Source of the DNA: Collinsella aerofaciens
GTDB taxonomy: Bacteria; Actinomycetota; Coriobacteriia; Coriobacteriales; Coriobacteriaceae
Direction: 5' to 3'
Length of the DNA: 64,000 nucleotides
NCBI RefSeq assembly: GCF_015553355.1
Contig: NZ_JADNGN010000003.1
Span: 33,456-97,455, forward strand
A model generated the notes under the pieces. It did not search any database. It was not told the origin of the DNA and saw nothing but the letters and a program-made list of their open reading frames with translations. Shown piece by piece: positions 34,076-42,447 of this stretch. A program made the translations under genes and the position numbers. Within the stretch, counting starts at the first letter, position 1. Each line of letters opens with the position of its first letter.

Positions 34076-35011
34076 ATGATTCTGACCGTTACCATGAACC
34101 CGTCGATTGATACGCGCTATCAGCTCGACAAGCTGATCATCGACGATGTTAACCGTGTGACGCCCGAAAAGACCGCTGGCGGCAAGGGCCTCAACGTGAG
34201 CCGCGTGCTGCTGCAGCTGGGCGATGACGTGCTCGCGACCGGTCTACTCGGTGGCCATATGGGTGCCTATATGGCCGAGCTCATGGATGCCGACGGCGTC
34301 AAGAACGACTTTGTGCCCATCGCCGGTGAGACGCGCATTTGCTTGAATATTCTGCACGAGGGCAATCAGACCGAGCTGCTGGAGAGCGGCCCGCAGATCG
34401 CCCCGGCCGAGCTCGAGGCCTTTACGGCCAAGTTTGCCGAGCTTGCAGCGAAGGCGGACGTTGTGACGCTTTCGGGCTCGCTGCCGCGTGGCGTCGATGC
34501 CGGCTACTATGCCGAGCTCGTCAAGATCGCCGAGGAGGCGGGCGCCAAGGTGCTGCTCGATACCTCGGGTGCATCGCTGGAGGCCGCGCTGGAGTCCGAC
34601 GCTAAGCCTGAGCTCGTAAAGCCCAACCTGACCGAGATTAACGGCCTGCTGGGTACGTCCTTTACGACCGATGATGTCGATGCCCTGCGCGAGGCGCTTG
34701 CCGCCGATGACCGTTTTGCCGGTATCCCCTGGGTTGTCGTTTCGATGGGCGCTGCCGGTTCGGTGGGCTTCCATGAGGGCCGCGCGTTCCGCGCCAAGAC
34801 GCCCGCGATTGCGGCTGTGAACGCGACGGGTTCCGGTGACTCGACCATCGCCGGCTTTGCGCATGCCATTGCTGCCGGCGCCGACGACGTCACGGTGCTC
34901 AAGACCGCCAATACCTGCGGCAAGCTTAACGCCATGGATCCCAAGACCGGCCACCTGGTCATGGATCGCTGGGACGAGATCTACAACAACGTTGAAGTAA
35001 CGGAGCTTTAG
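34076..35011 (+). CDS. lacC: Tagatose-6-phosphate kinase, copy 2
   Basis: A 311-residue PfkB kinase, a close paralogue of the gene at 4415. It has GGKGLNVSRVLLQLG and NATGSGDSTIAGFAHA with the catalytic Asp. With lacAB just upstream the function as LacC is well supported: tagatose-6-P to tagatose-1,6-bisphosphate. AGGAG lies six bases before ATG 34076. The stop at 35009-35011 is followed after one base by the E2 hairpin, which probably ends the transcript. The aldolase for the next step is the gene at 43584. Confidence 0.9.
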   Translation: MILTVTMNPSIDTRYQLDKLIIDDVNRVTPEKTAGGKGLNVSRVLLQLGDDVLATGLLGGHMGAYMAELMDADGVKNDFVPIAGETRICLNILHEGNQTELLESGPQIAPAELEAFTAKFAELAAKADVVTLSGSLPRGVDAGYYAELVKIAEEAGAKVLLDTSGASLEAALESDAKPELVKPNLTEINGLLGTSFTTDDVDALREALAADDRFAGIPWVVVSMGAAGSVGFHEGRAFRAKTPAIAAVNATGSGDSTIAGFAHAIAAGADDVTVLKTANTCGKLNAMDPKTGHLVMDRWDEIYNNVEVTEL

Positions 35012-35012
35012 A

Positions 35013-35160
35013 GTTACGCGGTTTTACCAAACCGCGTAACCAGCCGACGCTGCAAGCCCGCCAGAGCGGCAATCTGCCTTTCAGCTTCGGCGGCATGACC
35101 AGAAGGTCAATGCCGCCTCGCTTCAAGGCACCTTGCTCGCTTTGGCGGGCTTTCGCTGTC
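35013..35160 (+). other. Structured 3' element E2 downstream of lacC copy 2
   Basis: A perfect 12-bp stem with loop TACC (35013-35040) is followed by CGACGCTGC and a hairpin of about 95 bases with outer stem GCCCGCC/GGCGGGC. Inner stems are TGCCTT/AAGGCA and GGCGGCAT/ATGCCGCC. E3 downstream of aroG is about nine-tenths identical in the same orientation relative to its gene. Confidence 0.8.
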
Positions 35161-35180
35161 GTGGCCAAAACATCGGCGTG

Positions 35181-35206
35181 GTCATTGGGGACGTTCTTAA
35201 ATGACT
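35181..35206. repeat. Copy of the GGGGACGTTCTTAAATGAC repeat
   Basis: GTCATTGGGGACGTTC followed by TTAAATGACTG, third copy in the window. Confidence 0.75.
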
Positions 35207-35216
35207 GCGGCAGATA

Positions 35217-35250
35217 GGGACGTCTCTGCCGGCAGTTTGGGACACTCCTT
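35217..35250. repeat. Left direct repeat flanking the ATPase gene
   Basis: GGGACGTCTCTGCCGGCAG followed by TTTGGGACACTCCTT. The matching copy is at 36723-36761 in the same orientation. Confidence 0.8.
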
Positions 35251-35273
35251 ACGGGGCACCCCCTCCACAGCGC

Positions 35274-36575
35274 CTATGCCAGCTTGTCGATTTGCCCAAT
35301 CTCCCAGAGCGGAATATTGACGAGCGTGCCTTCGTCTCTATATGCCGCTAACGATGTTCTCACGCAGCGCTCGAGCTTGAACTTCTCGCAGGCAATCCTC
35401 AGGCTCTTTGCTTTGAGATTCTCTGCCGCCTTGACCTCGAGCGGAAGCACGGTCCCCGCATGGTCGACGGCAAAGTCAGTCTCTGCATTGCCGGAGGAGG
35501 ATGACCAATACGCGGGAGTATTGCCTTGGAGCAAAAGCTCCTGTGCGACGTATTGCTCGGTCAGCGAGCCTTTGAACTCCGTAAAAACAGCGGGCCCGTT
35601 CAGAACAATGGCTGGCGTGAGGCCGGAGAGTGCTCCGAGGATGCCGGTGTCGATGCAGAACAGCTTGAAGCCCGAGAGATCCTCGTAGCTTGTGAGCGGT
35701 GCTCTTAGGGCGGAAACACGCGGTACCTTATGAACGATTCCATAGTCCATGAGCCACTGGAGGCTTTCCTCAAAATCGCGTGCGCGCGCCCCGGGACGAA
35801 GCGCGCCGTAGACGAACTTCTTGTTTTCCTTTGCGAGCTGGCCGGGAAGGGATTTCCAAACCAGCCTCATGCGCTCGACGATGCGGGCTGGCGCATGCTT
35901 GCCAAAATCGGATTCATAAGCTTCGATGATTTGCTGCTGAAGCCTGCGGGCCTCGATGAAATCGTGGGAGGCGGCGAAAGCGGAGACAACTTCTGGCATG
36001 CCACCGACAACGAGGTATTCCTTGAGCAGGCGCTCGAGCTTTTCGGAAACGTTTGTCAGCAGGTCCATGTCTGCGGCAAGGATGGCATCTGCGAGCGGAT
36101 CGCCATCGACGGCACGAACGAACTCGACAAACCCCATGGGGCGCATGGTGAGCTGGTCGATCTTGCCGACGGGGAACGACTCGTTTTCGCGTCGGAGTGC
36201 GAGCCCCATATAGGAGCCGGCTGCCATGATATGGTATTCCGGCGCCAGCTCGTTGAAGTATTTGAGCGAGGTGATGCCACGCGGTGCCTCTTGGATTTCG
36301 TCGAAGATGATGAGCGTGTCTGTCGGCGTTATGGTCTGGCCGCGCAGGAGCTCTATCTGGGAGATGATGCGTTTGGGGTCAAGGCTTCCGTCGAACAGCG
36401 AACGTGCGCCCGGTTCGAGCATAAAGTCAAAACGGATGACGTTTTGATACTGCTGGCCTGCGAATTCGTTGAGAAGCCAGGTTTTTCCCGTCTGGCGGGC
36501 CCCCTTAAGCAGGAGGGGCTTGCGGTTTGCCCTAGATTTCCAAGCGATGAGTTCGTCCATTAGCTGTCGCTGCAT
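35274..36575 (-). CDS. AAA ATPase with C-terminal DUF4143 domain
   Basis: 433 residues. The Walker A GARQTGKTW is near residue 25 and the Walker B-like LIIFDEIQE near 90. A sensor-like AAGSYMGLALRRENESFPVG follows. The C-terminal half has the DUF4143 nuclease-like segment SSSSGNAETDFAVDHAGTVLPLEVKAAENLKAKSL, with the D-x(n)-E-x-K pattern of restriction-endonuclease-like folds. These proteins are common in gut bacteria and their role is not settled. It is flanked by direct repeats and preceded by three 33-bp tandem units. Start ATG 36575. Confidence 0.88.
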   Translation of the reverse strand: MQRQLMDELIAWKSRANRKPLLLKGARQTGKTWLLNEFAGQQYQNVIRFDFMLEPGARSLFDGSLDPKRIISQIELLRGQTITPTDTLIIFDEIQEAPRGITSLKYFNELAPEYHIMAAGSYMGLALRRENESFPVGKIDQLTMRPMGFVEFVRAVDGDPLADAILAADMDLLTNVSEKLERLLKEYLVVGGMPEVVSAFAASHDFIEARRLQQQIIEAYESDFGKHAPARIVERMRLVWKSLPGQLAKENKKFVYGALRPGARARDFEESLQWLMDYGIVHKVPRVSALRAPLTSYEDLSGFKLFCIDTGILGALSGLTPAIVLNGPAVFTEFKGSLTEQYVAQELLLQGNTPAYWSSSSGNAETDFAVDHAGTVLPLEVKAAENLKAKSLRIACEKFKLERCVRTSLAAYRDEGTLVNIPLWEIGQIDKLA

Positions 36576-36618
36576 ACTGCCCCCTAACGATCATGGTTAG
36601 TATAAGACCGTCTTGGTC

Positions 36619-36712
36619 TTTCCATCGAAAAATGTGGGAGTAAACCACGTTTTTCCATCGAATAATGTGTGAGGCAACCACGTTTTCCCATCGAATAATG
36701 TGGGAGTTTAGG
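36619..36712 (-). repeat. Three 33-bp tandem units upstream of the ATPase gene
   Basis: TCCATCGAA(T/A)AATGTG boxes begin at 36621, 36654 and 36687, exactly 33 bases apart, with AACCACGT between them. Read on the minus strand they also form an open frame with 11-residue repeats (SHIIRWENVVA, SHIIRWKNVVY, SHIFRWK). They lie 44-137 bases before the ATPase start, so either protein-binding iterons or a tiny repeat peptide is possible. Confidence 0.75.
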
Positions 36713-36722
36713 TCGGCACCTG

Positions 36723-36761
36723 GGGACGTTCCTTCTCTGCCGGCAGTTTGGAACACTCCTT
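36723..36761. repeat. Right direct repeat flanking the ATPase gene
   Basis: GGGACGTTCCTTCTCTGCCG followed by GCAGTTTGGAACACTCCTT, matching 35217-35250 with a 4-5 base insertion and one change. Confidence 0.8.
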
Positions 36762-36790
36762 GTTTTGGTACAAATTAGCTACCCTTGCAT

Positions 36791-36832
36791 CAGAAAACGG
36801 CGCCCGTCGGCGATGTTGCCGGCGGGCGCCGT
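36791..36832 (-). terminator. Terminator of galKT
   Basis: ACGGCGCCCG (36797-36806) pairs with CGGGCGCCGT (36823-36832); the minus strand continues TTTTCTG. Confidence 0.8.
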
Positions 36833-36886
36833 GGTCGTGTAGGCGCTATGTCGTGGGGGCTGCCGTTGAGCGTCCGGGTCTGTGCT

Positions 36887-38506
36887 CTACAGCGAGTCGA
36901 TAAAGCGCTGCTGGGCGGCACGTCCTGCCTCGTCCCACTTAAAGACGCCGGCGTTGTCGAGCACGTGGCCAAACACCACGCCGACCTCCTCGTGCAGGAT
37001 ATCGATGGCGTTGTCGGCCGTAAGCTCGTCGGCGCGGCGGGCAAAGACGTCCTCAGCCCATGCGGCGTGGCTGCGGCAAAGATCATCGCCCTCGAGCGCA
37101 CCGGCAAGGTCGTAGCTGGCATCGACCTTGGCTGCCAGCAGATGCTCACGGACAGCGCCAAGCTCGGGAACCAGGCGCGGCGGCAGAATGGCAAGGCCCA
37201 TGACTTCGATCAGGCCGATGTTCTCCTTCTTAATGTGGTGGTACTCGGCATGTGGGTGGAAAACGCCTAGCGGGTGCTCGTCGGTCGTGATATTGCAGCG
37301 AAGCGCCAGGTAGGCCTCGTAAATCTCGCCGCCGGCGTTGCCGCGGGAGTCCACGCGGCGAATGACGGGCGTCACGGTGTTGTGGGCCACGCCGTCGGCT
37401 GTGTGCGCGATGACGCCCACCGACTCATCGGTCCACTCGCGCCAGGCGAGGATAATCTTCTCGGTGGCGTCGAGCAGCTGGGCGCGGTCGTGCGAGCGCA
37501 GTCGCAGCACCGAAAGCGGCCACTGCAACACGGTACCGCTGACCTGGTCAAAGCCGGGCATGCTAAACTGCGAGACCTCGGCGGCGTGCATCATGGGGAA
37601 CTCGTGCGCGCCGCCCTGGAAGTGGTCGTGCGACAGAATCGAGCCGCCCACGATGGGCAGGTCGGCGTTGGAGCCAATAAAGTAGTGCGGGAACAGGTCG
37701 ACAAAGTCGAGCAGGCAGGTCAGCCCCTTGCGGTCGACGTGCATCGGACGATGCTCGGAGCTCATGGCAATGCAGTGCTCGTTAAAGTACGCGTACGGGC
37801 TGTATTGGAAGCCCCAGCGCTCGCCGTCGAGCTTAATGGGGATAACGCGCAGATTCTGGCGGGCGGGATGGGCGCCACCGTCGGCTGCGGCGGAGCGTCC
37901 GGGGTAGCCCTCGTTTTCAATGCAGAGCTGACAGGCGGGATACTTCTCGCCCGTGTTCTTTGCGGCGCCGGCCGCGGCAATGTCGCGCGGATCCTTTTCG
38001 GGCTTTGACAGGTTGATTGTGATCTCCAGGTCGCCCCAGTTGGTGGGGGTGCTCCATTTGATATTGCGCGCGATGGCGGCACGACGCACGTAGCCGGCGT
38101 CGCAGCACAGACCGTAGAACCAGTCGGTCGCGGCGCGGGGCTCGTTGACGCCCATACGGCCGTTGAATTCCTCGTTTACAACCGAAGGCCTCGGCATCAG
38201 CACACCCATGATGCGCATGGCGATGCGATCGCGGCCCGATGCCGTATCCTCGGCAGCACCGTTGGCAACGGCGGCCTCGGAAAGCGCGGCAAGCGTGCCT
38301 TCAAGGTCAAAGTTGGGCAGGGTATCGGGGTGCAAGAGCGAGAGTTTCTCGACCTGGAGCGCCCAGGCCATGTCGAGCGCCGGGCCCGTGGCGCCGATGC
38401 ACTCCAAAATGGTGTTGTAGGCCCAGATGCGATCGTCCTGGCCGATCATCGATCGGTGGATAGCGTATTCGATCAGGTTCTGCGCGGCATCGCGCACGTC
38501 GGTCAT
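36887..38506 (-). CDS. galT: UDP-glucose--hexose-1-phosphate uridylyltransferase (class II GalT)
   Basis: About 539 residues, the long Firmicutes-type GalT. GGSILSHDHFQGGAHEFPM carries the active-site His-x-His, and KWSTPTNWGDLEITINLSKPEKDPRDI and LGVFHPHAEYHHIKKENIGL are typical. It exchanges UMP between UDP-glucose and galactose-1-phosphate in the Leloir pathway. The start ATG 38506 overlaps the galK stop as TAATG, giving translational coupling; ATG 38515 is the alternative. GalE is not in the window. Confidence 0.93.
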   Translation of the reverse strand: MTDVRDAAQNLIEYAIHRSMIGQDDRIWAYNTILECIGATGPALDMAWALQVEKLSLLHPDTLPNFDLEGTLAALSEAAVANGAAEDTASGRDRIAMRIMGVLMPRPSVVNEEFNGRMGVNEPRAATDWFYGLCCDAGYVRRAAIARNIKWSTPTNWGDLEITINLSKPEKDPRDIAAAGAAKNTGEKYPACQLCIENEGYPGRSAAADGGAHPARQNLRVIPIKLDGERWGFQYSPYAYFNEHCIAMSSEHRPMHVDRKGLTCLLDFVDLFPHYFIGSNADLPIVGGSILSHDHFQGGAHEFPMMHAAEVSQFSMPGFDQVSGTVLQWPLSVLRLRSHDRAQLLDATEKIILAWREWTDESVGVIAHTADGVAHNTVTPVIRRVDSRGNAGGEIYEAYLALRCNITTDEHPLGVFHPHAEYHHIKKENIGLIEVMGLAILPPRLVPELGAVREHLLAAKVDASYDLAGALEGDDLCRSHAAWAEDVFARRADELTADNAIDILHEEVGVVFGHVLDNAGVFKWDEAGRAAQQRFIDSL

Positions 38507-39711
38507 TACAGCCATGCCGCGTAGGCCCCCTTGTCAGAAATTGCGTAGTGGCGGGCAGAGCCCTCGCCCAGCCAGCCGTTCATCTTGGTGATAAAGGTGC
38601 CGACAAGCTCGAGCGGTACGAAGGCCTGGATGGTGCCACCAAAGCCGCCGCCGTGGATGCGGACGGCGCCACGGCCGTCGAGCACATGCTCGGCCAGTGC
38701 CAGGGCATACATCGAAGGCTGCTCGGAGCCCAGCTTGGCAACGACATTCTGCAGGTACATGGCAGAGCTGGCGCCGGACTCGCGCGTCAGGACCAGGAAC
38801 TGATCGATGTCGCCGGCGTTCAGGGCCGCCCAGCGCTTATCGACCAGGCCGTTCTCGTACCAGTAGTGAACGGCGCGCAGGCAGGCACGGTCGCCCAGCT
38901 TGGCGCGCAGCTCGGGGAGCTTGGCGTCAAAGTCCGCCACGTTTACCTCGCACAGGCGTGCCTTGCCAAACTCGGCAGCGACGTCCTGCATCTCGCGCGG
39001 AACGGCGGCGTAGTCGTCGGTAGCTGCCACATGGTCGGCGCCAACCTTAACGAGCACGAGCGCATAACCGTGATCCTCAAAATTGAGCTCGAGCTTCTGG
39101 GTTTTAGGCTGAGCCTGGTCCTCAAAGTCCATGTAGGCAAGGCCGCCCAGGCACACAGCGGCCTGGTCCATCAGACCGCAGGGCTTGCCGTAATAGTTGT
39201 TCTCGGTGCGCTGGCTCATCTGGGCGAGCGCGACGGGCTCGATGGCGGGTGCTCCCCAGAGCGTCTCCATGGCGCGACCGTATGCCGCCTCGACAGCAGC
39301 GGAGCTGGAAAGGCCGCCGCCCGAGGGGACAGAGCAGGTGAAGGCGAAGTCGAAGCCCTGGGGCTCAACGCCCAGAGCAGCGATTTCGTGGGCCATGCCG
39401 CGGACGAGGCTCGCGGACGTGCCCTTCTCGGACTCCTGAACGTCTAGCGTGTCGAGCGCGATTTCAAACGTGGGATAGCCCTCGTCGGCAACGCGAACCT
39501 TGTTGGAATCGGTTGCCACGGCGATGCCGTCGACAGCGACATCGAGCGAGCCGGCGATGACGTGGCCACCCTCGTGGTCGGTGTGGTTGCCGCTGATCTC
39601 GGAACGGCCGGGCGCGTGTATGTAGAGCACCTGGCGGTCGCCGATGGGGCCAAACTCCTCCTCAAATAGCTTGGTGAGCGTGGCGAATGTCTTTTCGTCG
39701 GGGGTGGTCAT
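38506..39711 (-). CDS. galK: Galactokinase
   Basis: 401 residues of the GHMP family. PGRSEISGNHTDHEGGHVIA is the galactokinase signature, PSGGGLSSSAAVEAAYG the ATP-binding motif near residue 120, and GAVRIHGGGFGGTIQAFVPL motif 3. It makes galactose-1-phosphate for GalT, whose gene overlaps the stop. Start ATG 39711 has AAAGGA upstream. It is divergent from the LacI regulator at 40050, with three matching operators in the gap. Confidence 0.95.
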   Translation of the reverse strand: MTTPDEKTFATLTKLFEEEFGPIGDRQVLYIHAPGRSEISGNHTDHEGGHVIAGSLDVAVDGIAVATDSNKVRVADEGYPTFEIALDTLDVQESEKGTSASLVRGMAHEIAALGVEPQGFDFAFTCSVPSGGGLSSSAAVEAAYGRAMETLWGAPAIEPVALAQMSQRTENNYYGKPCGLMDQAAVCLGGLAYMDFEDQAQPKTQKLELNFEDHGYALVLVKVGADHVAATDDYAAVPREMQDVAAEFGKARLCEVNVADFDAKLPELRAKLGDRACLRAVHYWYENGLVDKRWAALNAGDIDQFLVLTRESGASSAMYLQNVVAKLGSEQPSMYALALAEHVLDGRGAVRIHGGGFGGTIQAFVPLELVGTFITKMNGWLGEGSARHYAISDKGAYAAWL

Positions 39712-39751
39712 GGGAGTCCTTTCCTTGGCGCGCACGGATGAGTTTTGCGTC

Positions 39752-39958
39752 GTTATGAGTACGTTAACAACTTGAAGCGGCATGAACCAAGCGTTCACGA
39801 TACCGCACGTTACAGGCTATGTTAACGTACTCATAACACAACGCTTGTCACTTTTTGAGAATCTGGTAATCGGTAGAAATACGGCCGTGAACGGTACTGC
39901 CGTATGGACTTATAAAGCAGAAGAGATGCAGATAGAAAAAGTAGAGTACGTTAACATG
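39752..39958. promoter_or_regulatory. LacI operators of the gal module
   Basis: GTTATGAGTACGTTAACA (39752-39769) and its exact inverse TGTTAACGTACTCATAAC (39820-39837) are 50 bases apart. A third copy, AGAGTACGTTAACATG, is at 39943-39958. CCGTGAACGGT at 39895-39905 is the wider motif. The arrangement suits loop formation over the galK promoter. Confidence 0.82.
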
Positions 39959-40049
39959 CGTCCGACGATAGCGGGCCTCGGCGCGGGGTGTATTTCTGTC
40001 CGGGCCGGCATGCACGCTATTCAGATCTCGCAAGGGTGAAGGTGATCCT

Positions 40050-41081
40050 GTGGCAAGGCGTCCGTCCAACGATACCAGTTCGCGTCCGGTCTCCATGGCC
40101 GACGTCGCCCGCGCTGCTGGCGTTTCGCAGCAGACGGTTTCGCGCGTCGCCAACGGCTTGCCCAACGTTAACGAGCAGACGCGCCAGCGCGTGCAGGCCG
40201 CTATGCAAGAGCTCGGCTTTCGTCCGAGTTATGCCGGTCGCTCGCTGCGCGACGGCCGTTACCATTCGGTCGGCCTGTGCATCAACGATGTCACCAAGTT
40301 TGGCAACCTTTCAATGATCGACGGCATCGCCAGCGCTGCTCGCGAGCATAATTGCGCCATCACGCTGGTCGAGATGTCCAAGACCGAGGAGTTTTCGCTT
40401 GCCGAGGCCACGCGTCGTATGGCCGCGCTGCCCGTGGACGGCATCATCATCGGCATGAGTCGCATGGCGCCCGATTTTGAGACGTTTGATCCACTGCCGG
40501 GCATTGGCACGGTCATCGTTACCATGTATGCGCACCCGCGGGTGACCACGGTCGATTCCGACCATTACGGCTGCTCGCTGTTGCTTATGGATCACCTGTT
40601 TGAGCTGGGGCACGAGCAGATTCGCTATATTGGCGGCCCGTCGTTCTCGGTCGACGAACAATTTCGCCGCGCCGGTTGGCAGGATGCACTCGAGCGTAAA
40701 CACATCGAGCCGGCAGAGCCGCTCGAGGGCGACTGGTCTGCCAACAGCGGCTACGAGGCCGGCAGGTACCTGGCCGAGCACGATCGCACCATGACGGCGG
40801 TTTACGCGGCAAACGACCAGATGGCAAATGGCGCGATTGCAGCGCTGCGCGATAGCGGTCTGCGCGTGCCCGAGGACGTGAGCGTGGTGGGCGTCGACGA
40901 TTCGCTCGATGATTTTGTGGCACACAACGAGCTCACGACCGTTCGATTCGATTTGCATCAGCGTGGACGCGAGGTATTCGAGCATGCGGTTCCCGAGGCG
41001 GGTACGGCGGGCAAAACCGTTGCCATTCGTATTCCCGGCCAGCTCATTATTCGACATAGCACGGCGATACCGCGCGCATAG
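40050..41081 (+). CDS. LacI-family regulator of galKT
   Basis: 343 residues. The helix-turn-helix MADVARAAGVSQQTVSRVAN has the recognition residues Gln-Gln. The effector domain has DGIIIGMSRMAPDFETFDP, DHYGCSLLLMDHLFELGH and DVSVVGVDDSLDDFV, and it ends LIIRHSTAIPRA. GTG 40050 has AAGGTG upstream. It is divergent from galK with three operators of one type between them, so control of the Leloir genes is well supported by context. Confidence 0.9.
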   Translation: MARRPSNDTSSRPVSMADVARAAGVSQQTVSRVANGLPNVNEQTRQRVQAAMQELGFRPSYAGRSLRDGRYHSVGLCINDVTKFGNLSMIDGIASAAREHNCAITLVEMSKTEEFSLAEATRRMAALPVDGIIIGMSRMAPDFETFDPLPGIGTVIVTMYAHPRVTTVDSDHYGCSLLLMDHLFELGHEQIRYIGGPSFSVDEQFRRAGWQDALERKHIEPAEPLEGDWSANSGYEAGRYLAEHDRTMTAVYAANDQMANGAIAALRDSGLRVPEDVSVVGVDDSLDDFVAHNELTTVRFDLHQRGREVFEHAVPEAGTAGKTVAIRIPGQLIIRHSTAIPRA

Positions 41082-41210
41082 TTTGTGCAGGTCAACGGCA
41101 GTATATTCCGCCTCAATTACAATCGGTAAGGATGCTGACGGATAGCCGTGGCTATGAAGACGAGTGTTATGATAGACGGGTTCTTTTGTCTATCTAGGAG
41201 GCTTTGCCTG

Positions 41211-42371
41211 ATGGAGATCACCAAAGATATCCGCTACATCGGTGTCGACGATCACGACATTGACCTGTTCGAGGGCCAGTACGATGTGTCCGAGAACGGT
41301 ATGGCATACAACAGCTACGTTATCTTGGGCGAAAAGATCGCTGTCGCCGATTCAGTCGACGGCGGTTTTGTTGACGAGTGGCTCGGCAACCTCGAGGCCG
41401 CGCTTGACGGCCGTACGCCCGACTACCTGGTCGTCCATCACATGGAGCCCGATCACTCCGCCGGCATCGCCGCCTTTATGGAGCGCTATCCCCAGGCACA
41501 GATTGTGGCCAGCATGGGCGCCTTCCGCATGATGGTCAACTACTTTGGTACCGACTACCCCGAGCGCAAGATGGTCGTCAAAGAGGGCGATGTGCTCGAC
41601 CTGGGCGGCCACAGCCTGACCTTTATCGGCGCCCCCAACGTTCACTGGCCCGAGGTGATTTTCTCCTACGAGTCCACCGACAAGGTGCTCTTTAGTGCCG
41701 ACGGCTTTGGCAAGTTTGGCGCCAACGACATCGAGGATCCCGAGGGCTGGGCTTGCGAGGCTCGCCGCTACTACTTTGGCATCGTCGGTAAGTTCGGCAA
41801 GTTCGTGCAGGCCGTCCTCAAGAAGGCCGCCGACCTGGACATCCAGATCATCTGCCCGCTCCACGGCCCCGTGCTGACCGAGAACCTGGGCTACTACCTC
41901 GACACCTATAACACCTGGTCGAGCTATCAGCCCGAGGACGAGGGCATCACGATTGCCTATGCGAGCGTGTATGGCCATCTGAAAGCTGCCGTTGAGGAGC
42001 TCGCATCTGCGCTCGAGGCCCGCGGCCAGAAGGTCTCCGTCTTTGACTTGGCTCGCGATGATATGGCCGAGGCCGTTGAGGACGCGTTCCGCTACGACCG
42101 CCTGGTGCTCGCCTCCATCACCTATCAGGGCGAGATCTTCCCGTTCATGAGCACCTTTATCCACACACTTGCCGAGCATGCCTACCAGAACCGTACCGTG
42201 GCGCTTGTCGAGTCCGGTTCCTGGGCGCCTGCAGCGGCCAAGATTATGACCAAGGAGCTCGAGGGCATGAAGGACATCACCCTGACGAAGAACAAAGTGA
42301 CCGTCCTGGGTTCGCTCAACGACGCCTCGCGCGCTCAGATCGAGGCCCTCGCCGACGAGCTGTCCAAGTAG
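41211..42371 (+). CDS. FprA-family A-type flavoprotein (flavodiiron)
   Basis: 386 residues. The N-terminal metallo-beta-lactamase-like domain has the diiron ligands in HHMEPDHSAG, PNVHWPEV, SADGFGKFG and CPLHGPV. The C-terminal flavodoxin domain starts TIAYASVYGHLKAAVEEL. Flavodiiron proteins reduce oxygen or nitric oxide to protect anaerobes. AGGAGG lies nine bases before ATG 41211. It appears monocistronic, with its own terminator. No rubredoxin gene is adjacent; the flavodoxin at 2733 is distant. Confidence 0.93.
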   Translation: MEITKDIRYIGVDDHDIDLFEGQYDVSENGMAYNSYVILGEKIAVADSVDGGFVDEWLGNLEAALDGRTPDYLVVHHMEPDHSAGIAAFMERYPQAQIVASMGAFRMMVNYFGTDYPERKMVVKEGDVLDLGGHSLTFIGAPNVHWPEVIFSYESTDKVLFSADGFGKFGANDIEDPEGWACEARRYYFGIVGKFGKFVQAVLKKAADLDIQIICPLHGPVLTENLGYYLDTYNTWSSYQPEDEGITIAYASVYGHLKAAVEELASALEARGQKVSVFDLARDDMAEAVEDAFRYDRLVLASITYQGEIFPFMSTFIHTLAEHAYQNRTVALVESGSWAPAAAKIMTKELEGMKDITLTKNKVTVLGSLNDASRAQIEALADELSK

Positions 42372-42403
42372 CGACACGTTCACTTTTGACGCTCAGCCAT
42401 CAC

Positions 42404-42447
42404 AACCACCACAAAGGGGACAGGCACCTTTGTGGTGGTTTTTGTTT
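42404..42447 (+). terminator. Terminator after the flavodiiron gene
   Basis: AACCACCACAAAGG (42404-42417) pairs with CCTTTGTGGTGGTT (42427-42440), followed by TTTGTTT. It overlaps the end of the convergent DeoR gene. Confidence 0.88.

Noticed and set aside
36532-36756. 74-residue ORF with 11-residue repeats
   Set aside because: It overlaps the start of the ATPase gene on the same strand and consists mainly of the tandem DNA units. Coding is not excluded, but a DNA-level repeat is the simpler reading.
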